64,000 nucleotides of DNA from Flagellimonas abyssi. Its GTDB lineage: Bacteria > Bacteroidota > Bacteroidia > Flavobacteriales > Flavobacteriaceae. The DNA lies in the NCBI RefSeq assembly GCF_019457905.1, contig NZ_JAHZSV010000026.1:1-64000 (forward strand). The letters run 5' to 3'. The notes under the pieces are model-generated. The model was not told the origin of the DNA. It saw nothing but the letters and a program-made list of their open reading frames with translations, and ran no database searches. Position 1 is the first letter of the stretch. Each line of letters begins with the position of its first letter. Of this stretch, positions 53,662 through 62,595 are shown one piece after another. A program made the position numbers and the translations under genes.

Positions 53662-54459
53662 ATGAAAACAGTAATTATTATATCGCTATTGGCATTCACC
53701 AGTTCATTAAGCGCACAGAAAGTTTTGGATACCATCTACGCCAACGAGCATAAAAATGTGGCCCTGTTCTTTCCAAATCCCATCCGACAGGGCATTGTAG
53801 GTTCTTCAAATTTCGTGTTTACCTATAACAGGCAAAAAGAGCAGCACTTTGGATTGTTGCAAGCAAGGCCGGGAGAGGAGAGTAACCTATTGGTGTTGAC
53901 CAAGGGAGGTAGGGTGTATTCATATATCCTTAAATACCAAAAGGAGCTTAATAAGCTGAATCGCTTCGTGGCCGGTTCTGAAAGCATTGGAACTGAGAAA
54001 CCACTCGTAATCCCAAAGGAACTGGATAACAGGCAGCTTGACAGTATTACCGAACGTAGGGAATATTTTCAACGTTTTTGCAACTACCTTTTAAAGGCCA
54101 AGAACGAGAGATTGGCCACCAAACGAAAAAGGGGAATCAAGCTTCAATTACAGAAAGTGGCATACAATGGGAATGTGACCTATTTGGTAATGGAAGTGTC
54201 AAATACATCAACTATAGATTTTGAGGTGGACTATATAAAAGTTTATAGTGTTACCGGGACCAAAAAGAAGAGGGCATCCCAGCAAAAATTGGAGATTATG
54301 CCGATACATCGATACAAAATGCCCCCTTCTATCAAGAAGGGAGAATCCAAAAGGTTCGTGTATGTATTGCCCAAGTTCGTATTGGACAAGGGAGAGCATT
54401 TGGAAGTGGAATTGCATGAGTTAAGGGGGCACCGAAAGATAGTGCTCATTGACCGTTGA
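53662..54459 (+). CDS. traN: Conjugative transfer protein TraN (DUF4138)
   Basis: A 265-residue secreted protein (signal ends SLSAQ) with the DUF4138/TraN beta-rich fold (TIYANEHKNVALFFPNPIRQGIVGSSNFVFTYNRQ .. LLVLTKGGRVYSYILKY), a VirB9-like outer-membrane partner. Last tra gene here; traO, traP and traQ and the relaxase are not in the window. Confidence 0.85.
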   Translation: MKTVIIISLLAFTSSLSAQKVLDTIYANEHKNVALFFPNPIRQGIVGSSNFVFTYNRQKEQHFGLLQARPGEESNLLVLTKGGRVYSYILKYQKELNKLNRFVAGSESIGTEKPLVIPKELDNRQLDSITERREYFQRFCNYLLKAKNERLATKRKRGIKLQLQKVAYNGNVTYLVMEVSNTSTIDFEVDYIKVYSVTGTKKKRASQQKLEIMPIHRYKMPPSIKKGESKRFVYVLPKFVLDKGEHLEVELHELRGHRKIVLIDR

Positions 54460-54470
54460 TGATCCAATCC

Positions 54471-54488
54471 ATGGCATCGATGTGCCAT
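54471..54488 (+). other. Inverted repeat after traN
   Basis: ATGGCA TCGATG TGCCAT is a perfect 6-bp inverted repeat 12 bp after the traN stop. Without a T-run it is more likely an operator or RNA-processing hairpin than a terminator. A TAACTTTG element (54535-54542) follows, so the next gene probably has its own promoter. Confidence 0.4.
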
Positions 54489-54579
54489 TTGTTGCCGATT
54501 ATACATTGATGGTTTCCGGTTATAACGCTTTTGGTAACTTTGTAGGTCCCAAAACCATTAACTAAACCTTGCCTTTGAT

Positions 54580-55236
54580 TTGGAACCAAAAAGAGTACTG
54601 ATCGTAGAGGACGAGCCCTTGACCTGTCATGCCCTTAAATTGGCATTGGACGATATTTCACAAAAGGACCCTGGCCCAGAATTTGAAGTTGCAATCTACC
54701 ATACCTATGGTGAAGCCCAAGATTTAATTAGTTCCAACAACATGGTGAATCTTGCTCTATTGGATTTCAGGTTGGGACCCGATACCAGTGCCACAGGGTT
54801 CGATCTTGCCAAACTTTTAAGAGCATCGGCTACCAATGCCAAAATAATATTCCTCACGTCCATCAGTGATCGGCACCAGTATTACACCATTTTCAGGGAG
54901 ATCAACCCAGAAGGCTTTATTATCAAGAGCGAACTGGATTTTAAGGGGATTGAAGGAGCCTTGACCAGGGTAATTTCCGGAGAAACCTATTTCAGTCCAT
55001 CGATCCAGGATTTTTTGAGAAAGGAAATGTCAATACCGAAGGAGGTCGAGGATGTGGACCGACAGCTTTTGTTCCTGTTGTCCAAAGGGGCCGGTACCCG
55101 TGACCTTTCAGAGGAACTCAAAATGTCCCCTTCAGGAATCGAATGGCGAAAACGAAGACTTGCCAGGTTGTTCGGACTTGAAAGCGGACAGACCCTTCCC
55201 CTTATCGAAAGCGCCAAGACCAAAGGTCTTCTATAG
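54580..55236 (+). CDS. Response regulator, LuxR-type output
   Basis: A 218-residue response regulator starting at TTG. Receiver domain residues 1-130: acidic pair E10/D11, phospho-acceptor D62 (LALLDFRLGP), the Thr/Ser of IFLTSISD and the Lys of IIKSELD. The C-terminal HTH is short (LSKGAGTRDLSEELKMSPSGIEWRKRRLARLFGL). No histidine kinase is adjacent, so the partner is elsewhere. Its location between the tra operon and the toxin operon, just upstream of a repeated ACCTTAG motif, suggests it controls one or both. Confidence 0.8.
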   Translation: MEPKRVLIVEDEPLTCHALKLALDDISQKDPGPEFEVAIYHTYGEAQDLISSNNMVNLALLDFRLGPDTSATGFDLAKLLRASATNAKIIFLTSISDRHQYYTIFREINPEGFIIKSELDFKGIEGALTRVISGETYFSPSIQDFLRKEMSIPKEVEDVDRQLLFLLSKGAGTRDLSEELKMSPSGIEWRKRRLARLFGLESGQTLPLIESAKTKGLL

Positions 55237-55240
55237 TGAA

Positions 55241-55270
55241 ACCTTAGTAAAACTAAGGTAAATACCTTAG
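55241..55270 (+). promoter_or_regulatory. ACCTTAG repeats, candidate operator or terminator
   Basis: ACCTTAG (55241-55247), its inverse CTAAGGT (55253-55259) and ACCTTAG again (55264-55270), beginning 4 bp after the response regulator stop. The first two form a 7-bp hairpin. The third copy is not explained by a hairpin and suggests protein binding. The remaining 237 bp before the next gene show no recognisable element. Confidence 0.4.
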
Positions 55271-55507
55271 AAATTCCAAGGAGCCACCGTTGAGTGAAAA
55301 CGCAAATTTTGATCTACCTTGCCCCCATATTTCAGAACCAAGAACCTCATGGTCTTGGGACTGAAAAGAGCCCAATCTACCAACAAAACCTAACCAAGTA
55401 TTTATGGTACATGGCTACTTTTTACACCCTAAAGGGAACCTACTTGATTCCGACTTTATTTCCATTTGGTTTAGAAAAAACCGGAACAAACCATTAATCC
55501 ATATCAT

Positions 55508-56854
55508 ATGAACAGAAATCCGATCATGGCACTTATTGCCATAGTATTATGTATGTCCCTCCATGCGCAGGAAGTGGACAACGATTCCATTCTGAAATCC
55601 GTAGAGGACTATATCTACCTTGGGGACCTTGACAGAAGGGAATCAAAGCGTGTTTTTACCAAGGTAAAGGAGCTTTCAGAAGCAGGGGATGCAGCGGCTA
55701 TATGCCTGCTCGGTATCCTGTACAAAGACGGTATTGGGACCCACCTAAGTTTTGATAGAGCCCGGGAGCAGTTCAGGATAGCCCATGAAATGGGCAATGC
55801 CAAGGCCAGCTACAGTTTGGGTTACCTATACCTTAAAGGCTTGGGGAACATCTCTCAGGATTATACCAAGGCCGTGGAATGGTTCACCATAAGCGACCAC
55901 CCCATGGCCAAGCACTGGTTGGCAAAGATGTATTATTTCGGATATGGGGTTCCGAAGGACAGGGCAAGGGCTTTGGACATCTTAAGCAACAACCCCATTT
56001 ACAATAGTGAGGTACTATTGGGCCAATTGGAAAATTTGGATGTAATAAAGGATTCAACTGCTCAAGAGGAAATAGAGGATGGGGAATTGTTTGAGGCCAT
56101 GGCCGATGGGCAAAGGGAAATCCTTTCCATTGCACCAACTGAAATGGGAACCATTCCGGAATCCATTACAGGAAATTGGAAAGGCCAATGGGTGGAAATG
56201 GACTGGTCGGGGACATGGATGATCCGAAATTTTCCCGCAAGTTTGACCGTTGGGGAGGTTTCTGATGTCTACGGAACCGTGGAAAGCACCATTCAAGTAG
56301 GAGAGAGTTCCACGACCAGCGAGGCCATTTGGAGGAACGGAGATCTGACCATTTTTGATGGGCAGGTGACCATCGAGAAGCAATTTACCGACCATCCCGA
56401 TTATACAACACTCGATTACGGATTAAACTCTATGTCTTTTACCGTGAGGAATTTGGAGGGTACTGATTACCTATTGGGAAGATTGGAATCACAGATTCTG
56501 AATTGGTCAGAACCCGGTCCACCGATATTGATGGTACTGACCCGTGAAGGTACCCCGATTTCCGAAGAGGCCCTGGCCGCCTTTGCCGAACAGGGGGACA
56601 GCTTTATCAAACTGTACCCGAATCCCTTTATGGATGACCTTCTTATCCATTATGAACTGGAATCCGATGCCCATGTACAGGTAAGGCTCATGGACTATTA
56701 TGGTGGTGCCAATGTGGAAAACGTGACCAATGGTTTTCTAAGGGCAGGTGAGCATGTCCATACCATTTCCAATGGTTCCCTGAAATCTGGAATCTATGTC
56801 GTTCAGGTCCAAGTCAATGACAGATTGTATACAAAATTGGTAATCAAACGATAA
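55508..56854 (+). CDS. Sel1-repeat protein with T9SS sorting domain
   Basis: A 448-residue secreted protein (signal ends SLHAQ). Sel1-like/TPR repeats fill residues about 50-165 (DAAAICLLGILYKDGIGTHLSFDRAREQFRIAHEMGNAKASYSLGYLYLKGLG). A beta-sandwich domain (about 205-345) follows, and the last 85 residues are a type IX secretion C-terminal domain (FIKLYPNPFMDDLLIHYELESDA .. SGIYVVQVQVNDRLYTKLVIKR). It should cross the outer membrane by T9SS. It lies 10 bp before the toxin gene, so the two are co-expressed and may act together at the surface. Confidence 0.8.
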   Translation: MNRNPIMALIAIVLCMSLHAQEVDNDSILKSVEDYIYLGDLDRRESKRVFTKVKELSEAGDAAAICLLGILYKDGIGTHLSFDRAREQFRIAHEMGNAKASYSLGYLYLKGLGNISQDYTKAVEWFTISDHPMAKHWLAKMYYFGYGVPKDRARALDILSNNPIYNSEVLLGQLENLDVIKDSTAQEEIEDGELFEAMADGQREILSIAPTEMGTIPESITGNWKGQWVEMDWSGTWMIRNFPASLTVGEVSDVYGTVESTIQVGESSTTSEAIWRNGDLTIFDGQVTIEKQFTDHPDYTTLDYGLNSMSFTVRNLEGTDYLLGRLESQILNWSEPGPPILMVLTREGTPISEEALAAFAEQGDSFIKLYPNPFMDDLLIHYELESDAHVQVRLMDYYGGANVENVTNGFLRAGEHVHTISNGSLKSGIYVVQVQVNDRLYTKLVIKR

Positions 56855-56864
56855 TCACAAAAAA

Positions 56865-58943
56865 ATGAAGAATCTATACATAACTATATTATTTCTTTCG
56901 TTCTTTCTATTAGCGGGGAAAGCAACCTATGCCCAGTACGAACTGCATTATTATGACAAGCAGGCTGCCATCGATGCGGAAAAGGCGGATGTCTCTGGCA
57001 CTATAATTAAAAAACCAGTGGCCAAGACCGAGGAAAACCCCTTTAATTTTGAAATCACATATAATAACATGCAGGTTTTGCTTGATCTGCAAAGTGCAAT
57101 TTCCATAGCACAACAAAAAGCGGTGGATGATTGGTTAAAAAAACAGGAGGCCAATTTCACGAAGGAAATCAATAGGCAATTAGGAACGAACCACACAGAT
57201 TTTGGAACTGCTCAGAAGGCTTTCTTCAAGAATTTTGAAAAGAATTTTAGAAGGGTCGAAACACGCGCAAGATCGGTAGCGTATAGCCATACAAAGAAGG
57301 CCAATGGTTTCGACGAGGAACAAGAACAGTATACTTTTGAGCTAAACCTTCTTGATGAATGGGACCAAGTAAAGGGAACTTGTGGATCATACGTAGAACA
57401 CCGAATAGACTGTTACTTATTTGATATCAATGTCAGAGGGTTCAATTTGGGCCGAGCTAGTGGAGCCCAGCTCACAAATGTTAAAAATCAGGCCACCAAG
57501 GATTTTGCTGATCCGGAATATAATTCGGCATTAAACCGTTCTTGGGCACAGGGCTTGATTAAAATAATTAACAATGGGAGTTTGGTCAGTACTATGGCCG
57601 GCAAGCATTATTCTTATTATAGACAAAAAGGACTTCAGGACAGGATATTTCTGATGACCGCCTACTTGACCCAGTACAATAACCGTAATTCAGGAGTTAT
57701 GTCGGTTCCGATTTCAAGATATAACCTTCCGCAGTTCTGGGAATCCACGACACTTTTGAACTTAGGTAAAAAGAATGCCCCAAGCTTACCGCTTGATGCC
57801 CTGGTCTTCAATGACGCCTATGTTACAGATGTCCTGAACAAGCAAGCCCAAGGGGTTGGTCCTTACCCTGGAAAATCACCAGGCCAGGTGGCGGCAATGT
57901 TCAACGATATCAAAGAGAGGGTAATCGAGGAGCACAAGGATGAGTTTTACACCGAGAGCGAGGCGGGACTGACCTATAAATTGGACAAATTAACGGATGG
58001 GTTTCTACCCTCCAATGGTTCGGGTAAATTGGGAGGTTTGGATGCACTGTCCTACAATACCTATGTTTTGGATGGAAGGGGACCTAATAGATTTTACCAT
58101 CTCAATAATGGCGGTTGGGTTTATCGTTCCAGTTCCCCAAGAAAGGGGATAAACGGGGGGAATTCTTTTTCAGAGCCGAGCCTAAACGATGATGGTTACT
58201 ACTATTACATTTATAACAAGGAACTTGATGGGTGGCACGAGCTCCTGATGCCTGCTAGTGGTTACAGCACAACCAGTGACCCTTACTTGGCCCAGGTATT
58301 CTGGAAGGGCATGAAAGGCGTTGCTAGGTACGCCCTTCCATTTGAGGATGTTGTGATTCTTGTCAATGGAGAGGATTTTGATGGGAATGAGGTCAGCCGA
58401 GTGGAAGCAGGTGCTTGGTTGATAATTGGTTCAGTACCTGGTGGAAAAATACTGAAACCAGTGGCAAAGATTACAAAAGCCGGACTGAAAATATCTGCAA
58501 AAATGGTCAAAGTTGGAAGTAAGACCGTAAAACTATCATTCAAAACGGTAAATGGTCTTGTTGAATTTGGAGGCAAATCAAGGTTCCGTGAAATTGTCGG
58601 TGCAATATCAGGTGAAGAAGCGCACCATATTATTCCTTGGGCTTGGCGCGAAAACAAGGTTGTGCAAAAAGCAGCAGAATGGGGATTTCACATGAACGAT
58701 AAAATCAATGGGATAGCACTAAAAAAATACTTTCAGGGAATAGGTGGTGTCCATGCCAACCACCCTGCCTATAGTGATTATGTGCTAAGGAGATTAAATC
58801 TTTGGGCCAAACAAAACGCTAGTTTTACAGGAAAGGATGCGGTTTATTTTCTGGAAAAAGAGTTAATCCCAGAATTGTTGGAGCTGATTGAACGAGCAGA
58901 AAAGTCTGGTTTAAATTTGAATGATTATTTTAAAAACTTATAG
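56865..58943 (+). CDS. Secreted polymorphic toxin with AHH nuclease domain
   Basis: A 692-residue protein with a signal peptide (MKNLYITILFLSFFLLAGKATYAQ). Residues about 25-530 are a long region I do not recognise; a pre-toxin hinge (VPGGKILKPVAKITKAGLK) precedes the C-terminal 110 residues with EEAHHIIPWAW (A586-H587-H588), then H630 and H633 in VHANHPAYSDYV. This is the AHH family of the HNH/Endo VII nuclease superfamily, typical of bacterial polymorphic toxins. It should cut nucleic acid in a target cell. No T9SS domain is present. Immunity is probably given by the gene 14 bp downstream. Confidence 0.8.
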   Translation: MKNLYITILFLSFFLLAGKATYAQYELHYYDKQAAIDAEKADVSGTIIKKPVAKTEENPFNFEITYNNMQVLLDLQSAISIAQQKAVDDWLKKQEANFTKEINRQLGTNHTDFGTAQKAFFKNFEKNFRRVETRARSVAYSHTKKANGFDEEQEQYTFELNLLDEWDQVKGTCGSYVEHRIDCYLFDINVRGFNLGRASGAQLTNVKNQATKDFADPEYNSALNRSWAQGLIKIINNGSLVSTMAGKHYSYYRQKGLQDRIFLMTAYLTQYNNRNSGVMSVPISRYNLPQFWESTTLLNLGKKNAPSLPLDALVFNDAYVTDVLNKQAQGVGPYPGKSPGQVAAMFNDIKERVIEEHKDEFYTESEAGLTYKLDKLTDGFLPSNGSGKLGGLDALSYNTYVLDGRGPNRFYHLNNGGWVYRSSSPRKGINGGNSFSEPSLNDDGYYYYIYNKELDGWHELLMPASGYSTTSDPYLAQVFWKGMKGVARYALPFEDVVILVNGEDFDGNEVSRVEAGAWLIIGSVPGGKILKPVAKITKAGLKISAKMVKVGSKTVKLSFKTVNGLVEFGGKSRFREIVGAISGEEAHHIIPWAWRENKVVQKAAEWGFHMNDKINGIALKKYFQGIGGVHANHPAYSDYVLRRLNLWAKQNASFTGKDAVYFLEKELIPELLELIERAEKSGLNLNDYFKNL

Positions 58944-58956
58944 TATTTTGGTTTTT

Positions 58957-59634
58957 ATGAAATACTCAAAATTTAGTCATTCAACAGAAATATCACAAAT
59001 TGGGATTTTTCCACAGTGTGAGTTAAGCCGCAATGTCAACCCTAGGGCTCCAGATGGGATATATAATGTTCCTTACAACGAGTTTCCTGATTTCATACCA
59101 AGAGTTGAATTCGATTTGGCCCCTAAAGCTAAATGGACGGATATAATGACATCGGGGGCATTGAGCCACGGATATATCGTAAGCGAAAGAGTTAAAGAAA
59201 TATTCGAAAAGCACAACTTGCCATCCCATGCATTCTACCCAGCAAAAATCCATTCAGGAGATTTATCGAAGGATTATTACTGGTTTCATTTCTTCAATAA
59301 TGATTTCTGGAATTGGGTTGATAGAGAGAAATCTGAATTGTACTTGCGGAGTATTTTTCCTGAAGAACGGGATGATATTATCATGGAGGCCAATTTAAAA
59401 AAGGATAATGAAGGGTTTATGGAGATGGCACGAAATAAACCAAGTTTAACTGATTACTATTGGGAAAAATTGGTTTTCAATGAAAGTTTTCCAGACCTCG
59501 ATATTTTTACGACTTTATCTCCCAGCATGCATGATGTTATTAGTAATCGACTTTTAACTGGCTTAGAAGATGTAGGTATAACTGGATATGAGGTTAAGGA
59601 TTTCTGTATAGAGGAAAGTAATTTAAGGCTTTGA
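58957..59634 (+). CDS. Probable immunity protein (Imm11/Imm43-like)
   Basis: A 225-residue cytosolic protein from the ATG at 58957, chosen over the in-toxin start at 58921. The segment SHGYIVSERVKEIFEKHNLPSHAFYPAKI and the following YYWFHFFN resemble the DUF1629/Imm11 group of immunity proteins; the assignment is by pattern only. It lies directly after the toxin gene on the same strand and is AT-rich, as immunity genes often are. It would bind and block the AHH nuclease. Confidence 0.6.
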   Translation: MKYSKFSHSTEISQIGIFPQCELSRNVNPRAPDGIYNVPYNEFPDFIPRVEFDLAPKAKWTDIMTSGALSHGYIVSERVKEIFEKHNLPSHAFYPAKIHSGDLSKDYYWFHFFNNDFWNWVDREKSELYLRSIFPEERDDIIMEANLKKDNEGFMEMARNKPSLTDYYWEKLVFNESFPDLDIFTTLSPSMHDVISNRLLTGLEDVGITGYEVKDFCIEESNLRL

Positions 59635-59891
59635 AATTGACTGCAAAAGGAAGTTTATCCGAATTTTGATAATCAGAATACCGTTGGAATTTGAAGAGGA
59701 CTTTATTCGAAAATTCATGAAAAATTGGGTCTCCCAAGTATTCTTGTAAAACATTCAATAATATAACTTAATGATTAACAATGCATAGGAATATAGGGTT
59801 TAATAAAATTTAAATTTCTTTGTTTTCATTTGTGTTAATTTAAAACCATTTGGGATATTTGCAGCCGTGAAAGACTCAAGTTTCACACGAA

Positions 59892-59913
59892 GATGTCCTA
59901 TAGGATGTCCTAT
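59892..59913 (+). repeat. GATGTCCTAT direct repeat
   Basis: Two copies of GATGTCCTAT with a 12-bp period, 60 bp before the tRNA-like sequence. Such repeats near an integrase are candidate arm-type binding sites. Confidence 0.45.
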
Positions 59914-59950
59914 TTTGGAATACAGAACATAAACATCTGGTTTATATGGG

Positions 59951-60007
59951 GTTATGGTCAAGGGTTCAAGCTCTGCCACCCCGACAATTACGGTGTCAAT
60001 AGACACC
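59951..60007 (+). other. Candidate attachment site, tRNA 3'-end-like
   Basis: AGGGTTCAAGCTCTGCCACC (59961-59980), continuing CCGACAA, resembles the T-loop and acceptor 3' side of a tRNA, but the T-stem does not pair properly and no tRNA body precedes it. A GGTGTC-AATA-GACACC hairpin follows (59992-60007). Next to a tyrosine recombinase gene this is the expected position of an att site. The rest of 59635-60211 holds only repeats; the minus-strand frame across it is not credible as a gene. Confidence 0.35.
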
Positions 60008-60149
60008 AAAATATAGCTAATCTTATGAAAATCAAGGATTTTCATTTTTCTTAAAATCATAAGATTGGCTTTAATATCAATTCAAAGGTTACCTATTCGG
60101 TTACCTGATTTATTACCGGAATTTTCACTACATTGGTAATTCAATAGAC

Positions 60150-60176
60150 TTGACTTTCGCAGCGATTTGACTTTCG
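60150..60176 (+). repeat. TTGACTTTCG direct repeat
   Basis: Two exact copies of TTGACTTTCG with a 17-bp period (60150-60159 and 60167-60176), 36 bp upstream of the integrase ATG. Either arm-type integrase sites or an operator of the integrase promoter. Confidence 0.4.
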
Positions 60177-60211
60177 TAAACAAATCGATTATTCACTTAA
60201 AGCGAGAGTTT

Positions 60212-60970
60212 ATGCAGACTTCCAAGACTTTTACCATTCATTTTTGGCTGAGTATGGCCAAAGCAAAAGATGATTTTGCACCTATTTATGCCCGTATCAC
60301 GGTCGATGGAAAACGTGCCGAGATCAGTTTAAAACGATCCACATCGGTTACCTATTGGGATACCCGTTCCAAAAGGTCAACACTAAGGACTTCCGACGGC
60401 AAGGCACTCAATGTTTACCTTGACCAAGTGTATTCCGATTTGTTGGCTTGCCACAAACAGCTTCTGGGCGAATCCAAATATGTTACCGCCCAGGCCATCA
60501 AGGCCCGGTATCTCGGAGAAGATGAACAGCACAAAACGCTGCTTCAACTGGTTTCCTACCATAATAAGAATATGGTTTCGGTACTCAAGCCCGGCACCTT
60601 GAAAAATTACTTCACTACGGAACGCTATATCAAACGGTATTTGAAGCACAAACTAAAGACCAACGATGTTTTCCTTAAACAATTATCCTATAAATTCATC
60701 ATTGACTTTGAACAGTTCCTTCGTAATGGAAAATCCATAAACCGCTCCCAGCCCCTAAAGAACAATGGGGTTATGAAACATTTGGAACGCTTGAAAAAGA
60801 TGATGAACCTTGCCCTTCGGTTGGAGTGGATCGAAAAAGACCCCTTTGTGAGGTTCTCGCTAAAGTTCACAAAACACCAGCGAGCATTTCTGTCCCAATC
60901 GGAACTTGAAGTTCTGGAATCCGGTCAGCTTTCAAATGGACTTACTATATTTGACTGGACATTAAGTTGA
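60212..60970 (+). pseudogene. Tyrosine recombinase (integrase), truncated by IS
   Basis: The first 248 residues of a Bacteroidota-type phage integrase family protein: arm-binding domain (SKTFTIHFWLSMAKAKDDFAPIYARITVDGKRAEISLKR) and core-binding SAM-like domain (LKQLSYKFIIDFEQFLRNG .. LRLEWIEKDPFVRF). The sequence breaks off at about 60955, where the IS3 element begins; the catalytic domain with the R-HxxR-Y residues is missing and is not found on the far side. The ATG at 60212 gives the family's usual start. It cannot recombine as it stands, though the remaining DNA-binding part might interfere with related integrases. Confidence 0.85.
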
Positions 60971-62202
60971 GGGAATAACAGTTACATAATTTACCTTTGA
61001 ATTATGTCAAAACACAAAAGAAATTACACAACAGACTTTAAGAAAAAAGCTGTAGAATTAAGTTATGCTAGAGGCAGTATAGCCCAAGTATGCAGAGAAT
61101 TGGATATTCCTTCCTCTGTACTGAGTCGCTGGCGAAGAGAATTTAGTGAATATGGTAAAAATAGTTTTCCAGGACGCGGTAAGCCAAAATTAACAGAAGA
61201 ACAACGGGAGATTGCCAACTTGAAGAAACAATTAAAAGATATGCAATTAGAACGTGATATCTTAAAAAAGGCGATCAGCATCTTCTCCGAGAGCGACAGG
61301 AAAAATTTAGGTTCATAAAACATCATAAGTTTAAATTTCCAGTTGAGAAGATGTGCAGTATATTAGGAGTAAGTAAAAGCGGGTATTATAATTGGTTGAA
61401 ATCAGGCCCATCCAAGCGATGGTTAGAAAACGAAGCTGTATCCCTAGAAATACATGATATTTTTCAAGATAGTTTTGAGAGTTACGGAGCTCCAAGAATT
61501 AGAATTGAATTGTTAAAACGAGGTTATCGTATTTCCAGACCTAGAGTCGCTAGACTGATGAGAGCTAACAAATTATTTGCAAGAAGAAGACGTAAATTTA
61601 TAGTCACTACAGATGCAAATCATAACTATCCTATAGCCCCTAATATTTTGAATCAAAATTTTTTAGTTAATAGAGAAAATCAAGTTTGGGTCTCGGACAT
61701 TACTTATATACAAACTGGTCAAGGCTGGATGTATTTGACTGTCATTATAGACCTGTTTCATAGAAAAGTTGTAGGATGGTCAATGAGCCAAACATTAAGT
61801 ACTAGTGATACTATCATTCCTGCTTTCAATATGGCTGTAGCATCAAATACTATTACTGAAGAACTTATATTCCATTCTGATAGAGGAACTCAATACGCTA
61901 GTTATAAATTTACCAATATCTTAAAAAGCTATAAGGGACTTATAAAACAATCTATGAGCAGGAAAGGAAACTGCTGGGATAATGCAGTAGCTGAAAGTTT
62001 CTTTAAAAGCTTAAAGGTAGAATGGGTATATAAACACAATTACTGGCTTAGGTCAGATGCTGAGTTATCTATATTTCAATGGATAGAAACTTGGTATAAC
62101 AGAAGAAGAATACACTCTTCTTTAGGGTATAAATCTATAGAAGAGTTTAAAATAGAAATGTTTAATCAAAAAGTAGCTGCATGACTCTTATCTAATTGTC
62201 CA
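60956..62202 (+). mobile_element. IS3-family insertion sequence (IS150-like)
   Basis: About 1.25 kb with imperfect terminal inverted repeats beginning TGGACA (60956) and ending TGTCCA (62202). It holds orfA and orfB joined by a -1 frameshift at A_AAA_AAG. The 3-bp flanks (GAC left, CTT right) do not match, so no target duplication is seen, and the two sides belong to different genes. This points to an IS-mediated deletion or recombination rather than a simple insertion. The element is AT-rich compared with the tra genes. Confidence 0.8.
61004..62184 (+). CDS. IS3-family transposase OrfAB (programmed -1 frameshift)
   Basis: OrfA (61004-61318) has the HTH (YARGSIAQVCRELDIPSSVLSRWRREF) and leucine-zipper-like end. 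The heptamer A_AAA_AAG at 61264-61270 lies in the correct register; after the -1 shift the frame reads through QEKFRFIKHHKFKFPVEKMCSILGVSKSGYYNW into OrfB, which ends at 62184. The DDE catalytic residues are in WVSDITYI, FHSDRGTQYAS and CWDNAVAESFFKSLK. All parts look intact, so the transposase is probably active. Confidence 0.85.
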
Positions 62203-62520
62203 CTTTTTTATTGCAAGTCCAAACGTTTTTTTGAAATTATCAAAAACCCGACTAAAAGCGTAAGCCGTGGACATAATCTTGATTTTGATACAAGGGTTAC
62301 AACTGGGGAAAAGGAAATCCCAAAGATAAGGGCGGACGTTTTCTTTCGGTTGAAGCAAGGCGAGTTTATCACTTATGCAGATGGAAAGGATAAAAAGGTG
62401 CAGTTTAGATTGTCCAAAATTCAACGGCAACTTCCTGAAGAATCCAAGCAATTTTCTCAGGCAGATTTAGCGGCTAATTTTGAGCGGGTTTATGATGAAG
62501 CGAAGTCGATATTTGAATAA
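62203..62520 (+). pseudogene. C-terminal remnant of a larger protein
   Basis: An open frame without a start runs from the IS edge to the stop at 62520: SKRFFEIIKNPTKSVSRGHN .. IPKIRADVFFRLKQGEFITYADGKDKKVQFRL .. AANFERVYDEAKSIFE. It looks like the C-terminus of a conjugation-related (coupling-protein-like) protein, but I cannot be sure of the family. It is not the missing half of the integrase. Its 5' part has been lost at the IS element. Confidence 0.5.
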
Positions 62521-62535
62521 ATAATTTAAATATCA

Positions 62536-62590
62536 TAGTATTTATTTTAGTTTTATGCCTAAAAAACATATATTGCTCTAATAAATACTA
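62536..62590 (+). promoter_or_regulatory. Inverted repeat upstream of abiEi, candidate operator
   Basis: TAGTATTTATT (62536-62546) and its exact inverse AATAAATACTA (62580-62590), centres 44 bp (about four helical turns) apart, ending 5 bp before the abiEi ATG. AbiEi antitoxins are known to repress their own operon by binding inverted repeats, and this fits. Confidence 0.6.
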
Positions 62591-62595
62591 AAGCT

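Noticed and set aside
55294..55497. 67-codon open frame between the response regulator and the Sel1 gene
   Set aside because: Starts at GTG, no family resemblance, composition like the non-coding flanks; more likely leader sequence.
59800..60060. Minus-strand 86-codon open frame in the att region
   Set aside because: It reads through the tRNA-like sequence and the direct repeats; its residues follow those repeats. Such frames antisense to tRNA ends are usually spurious.
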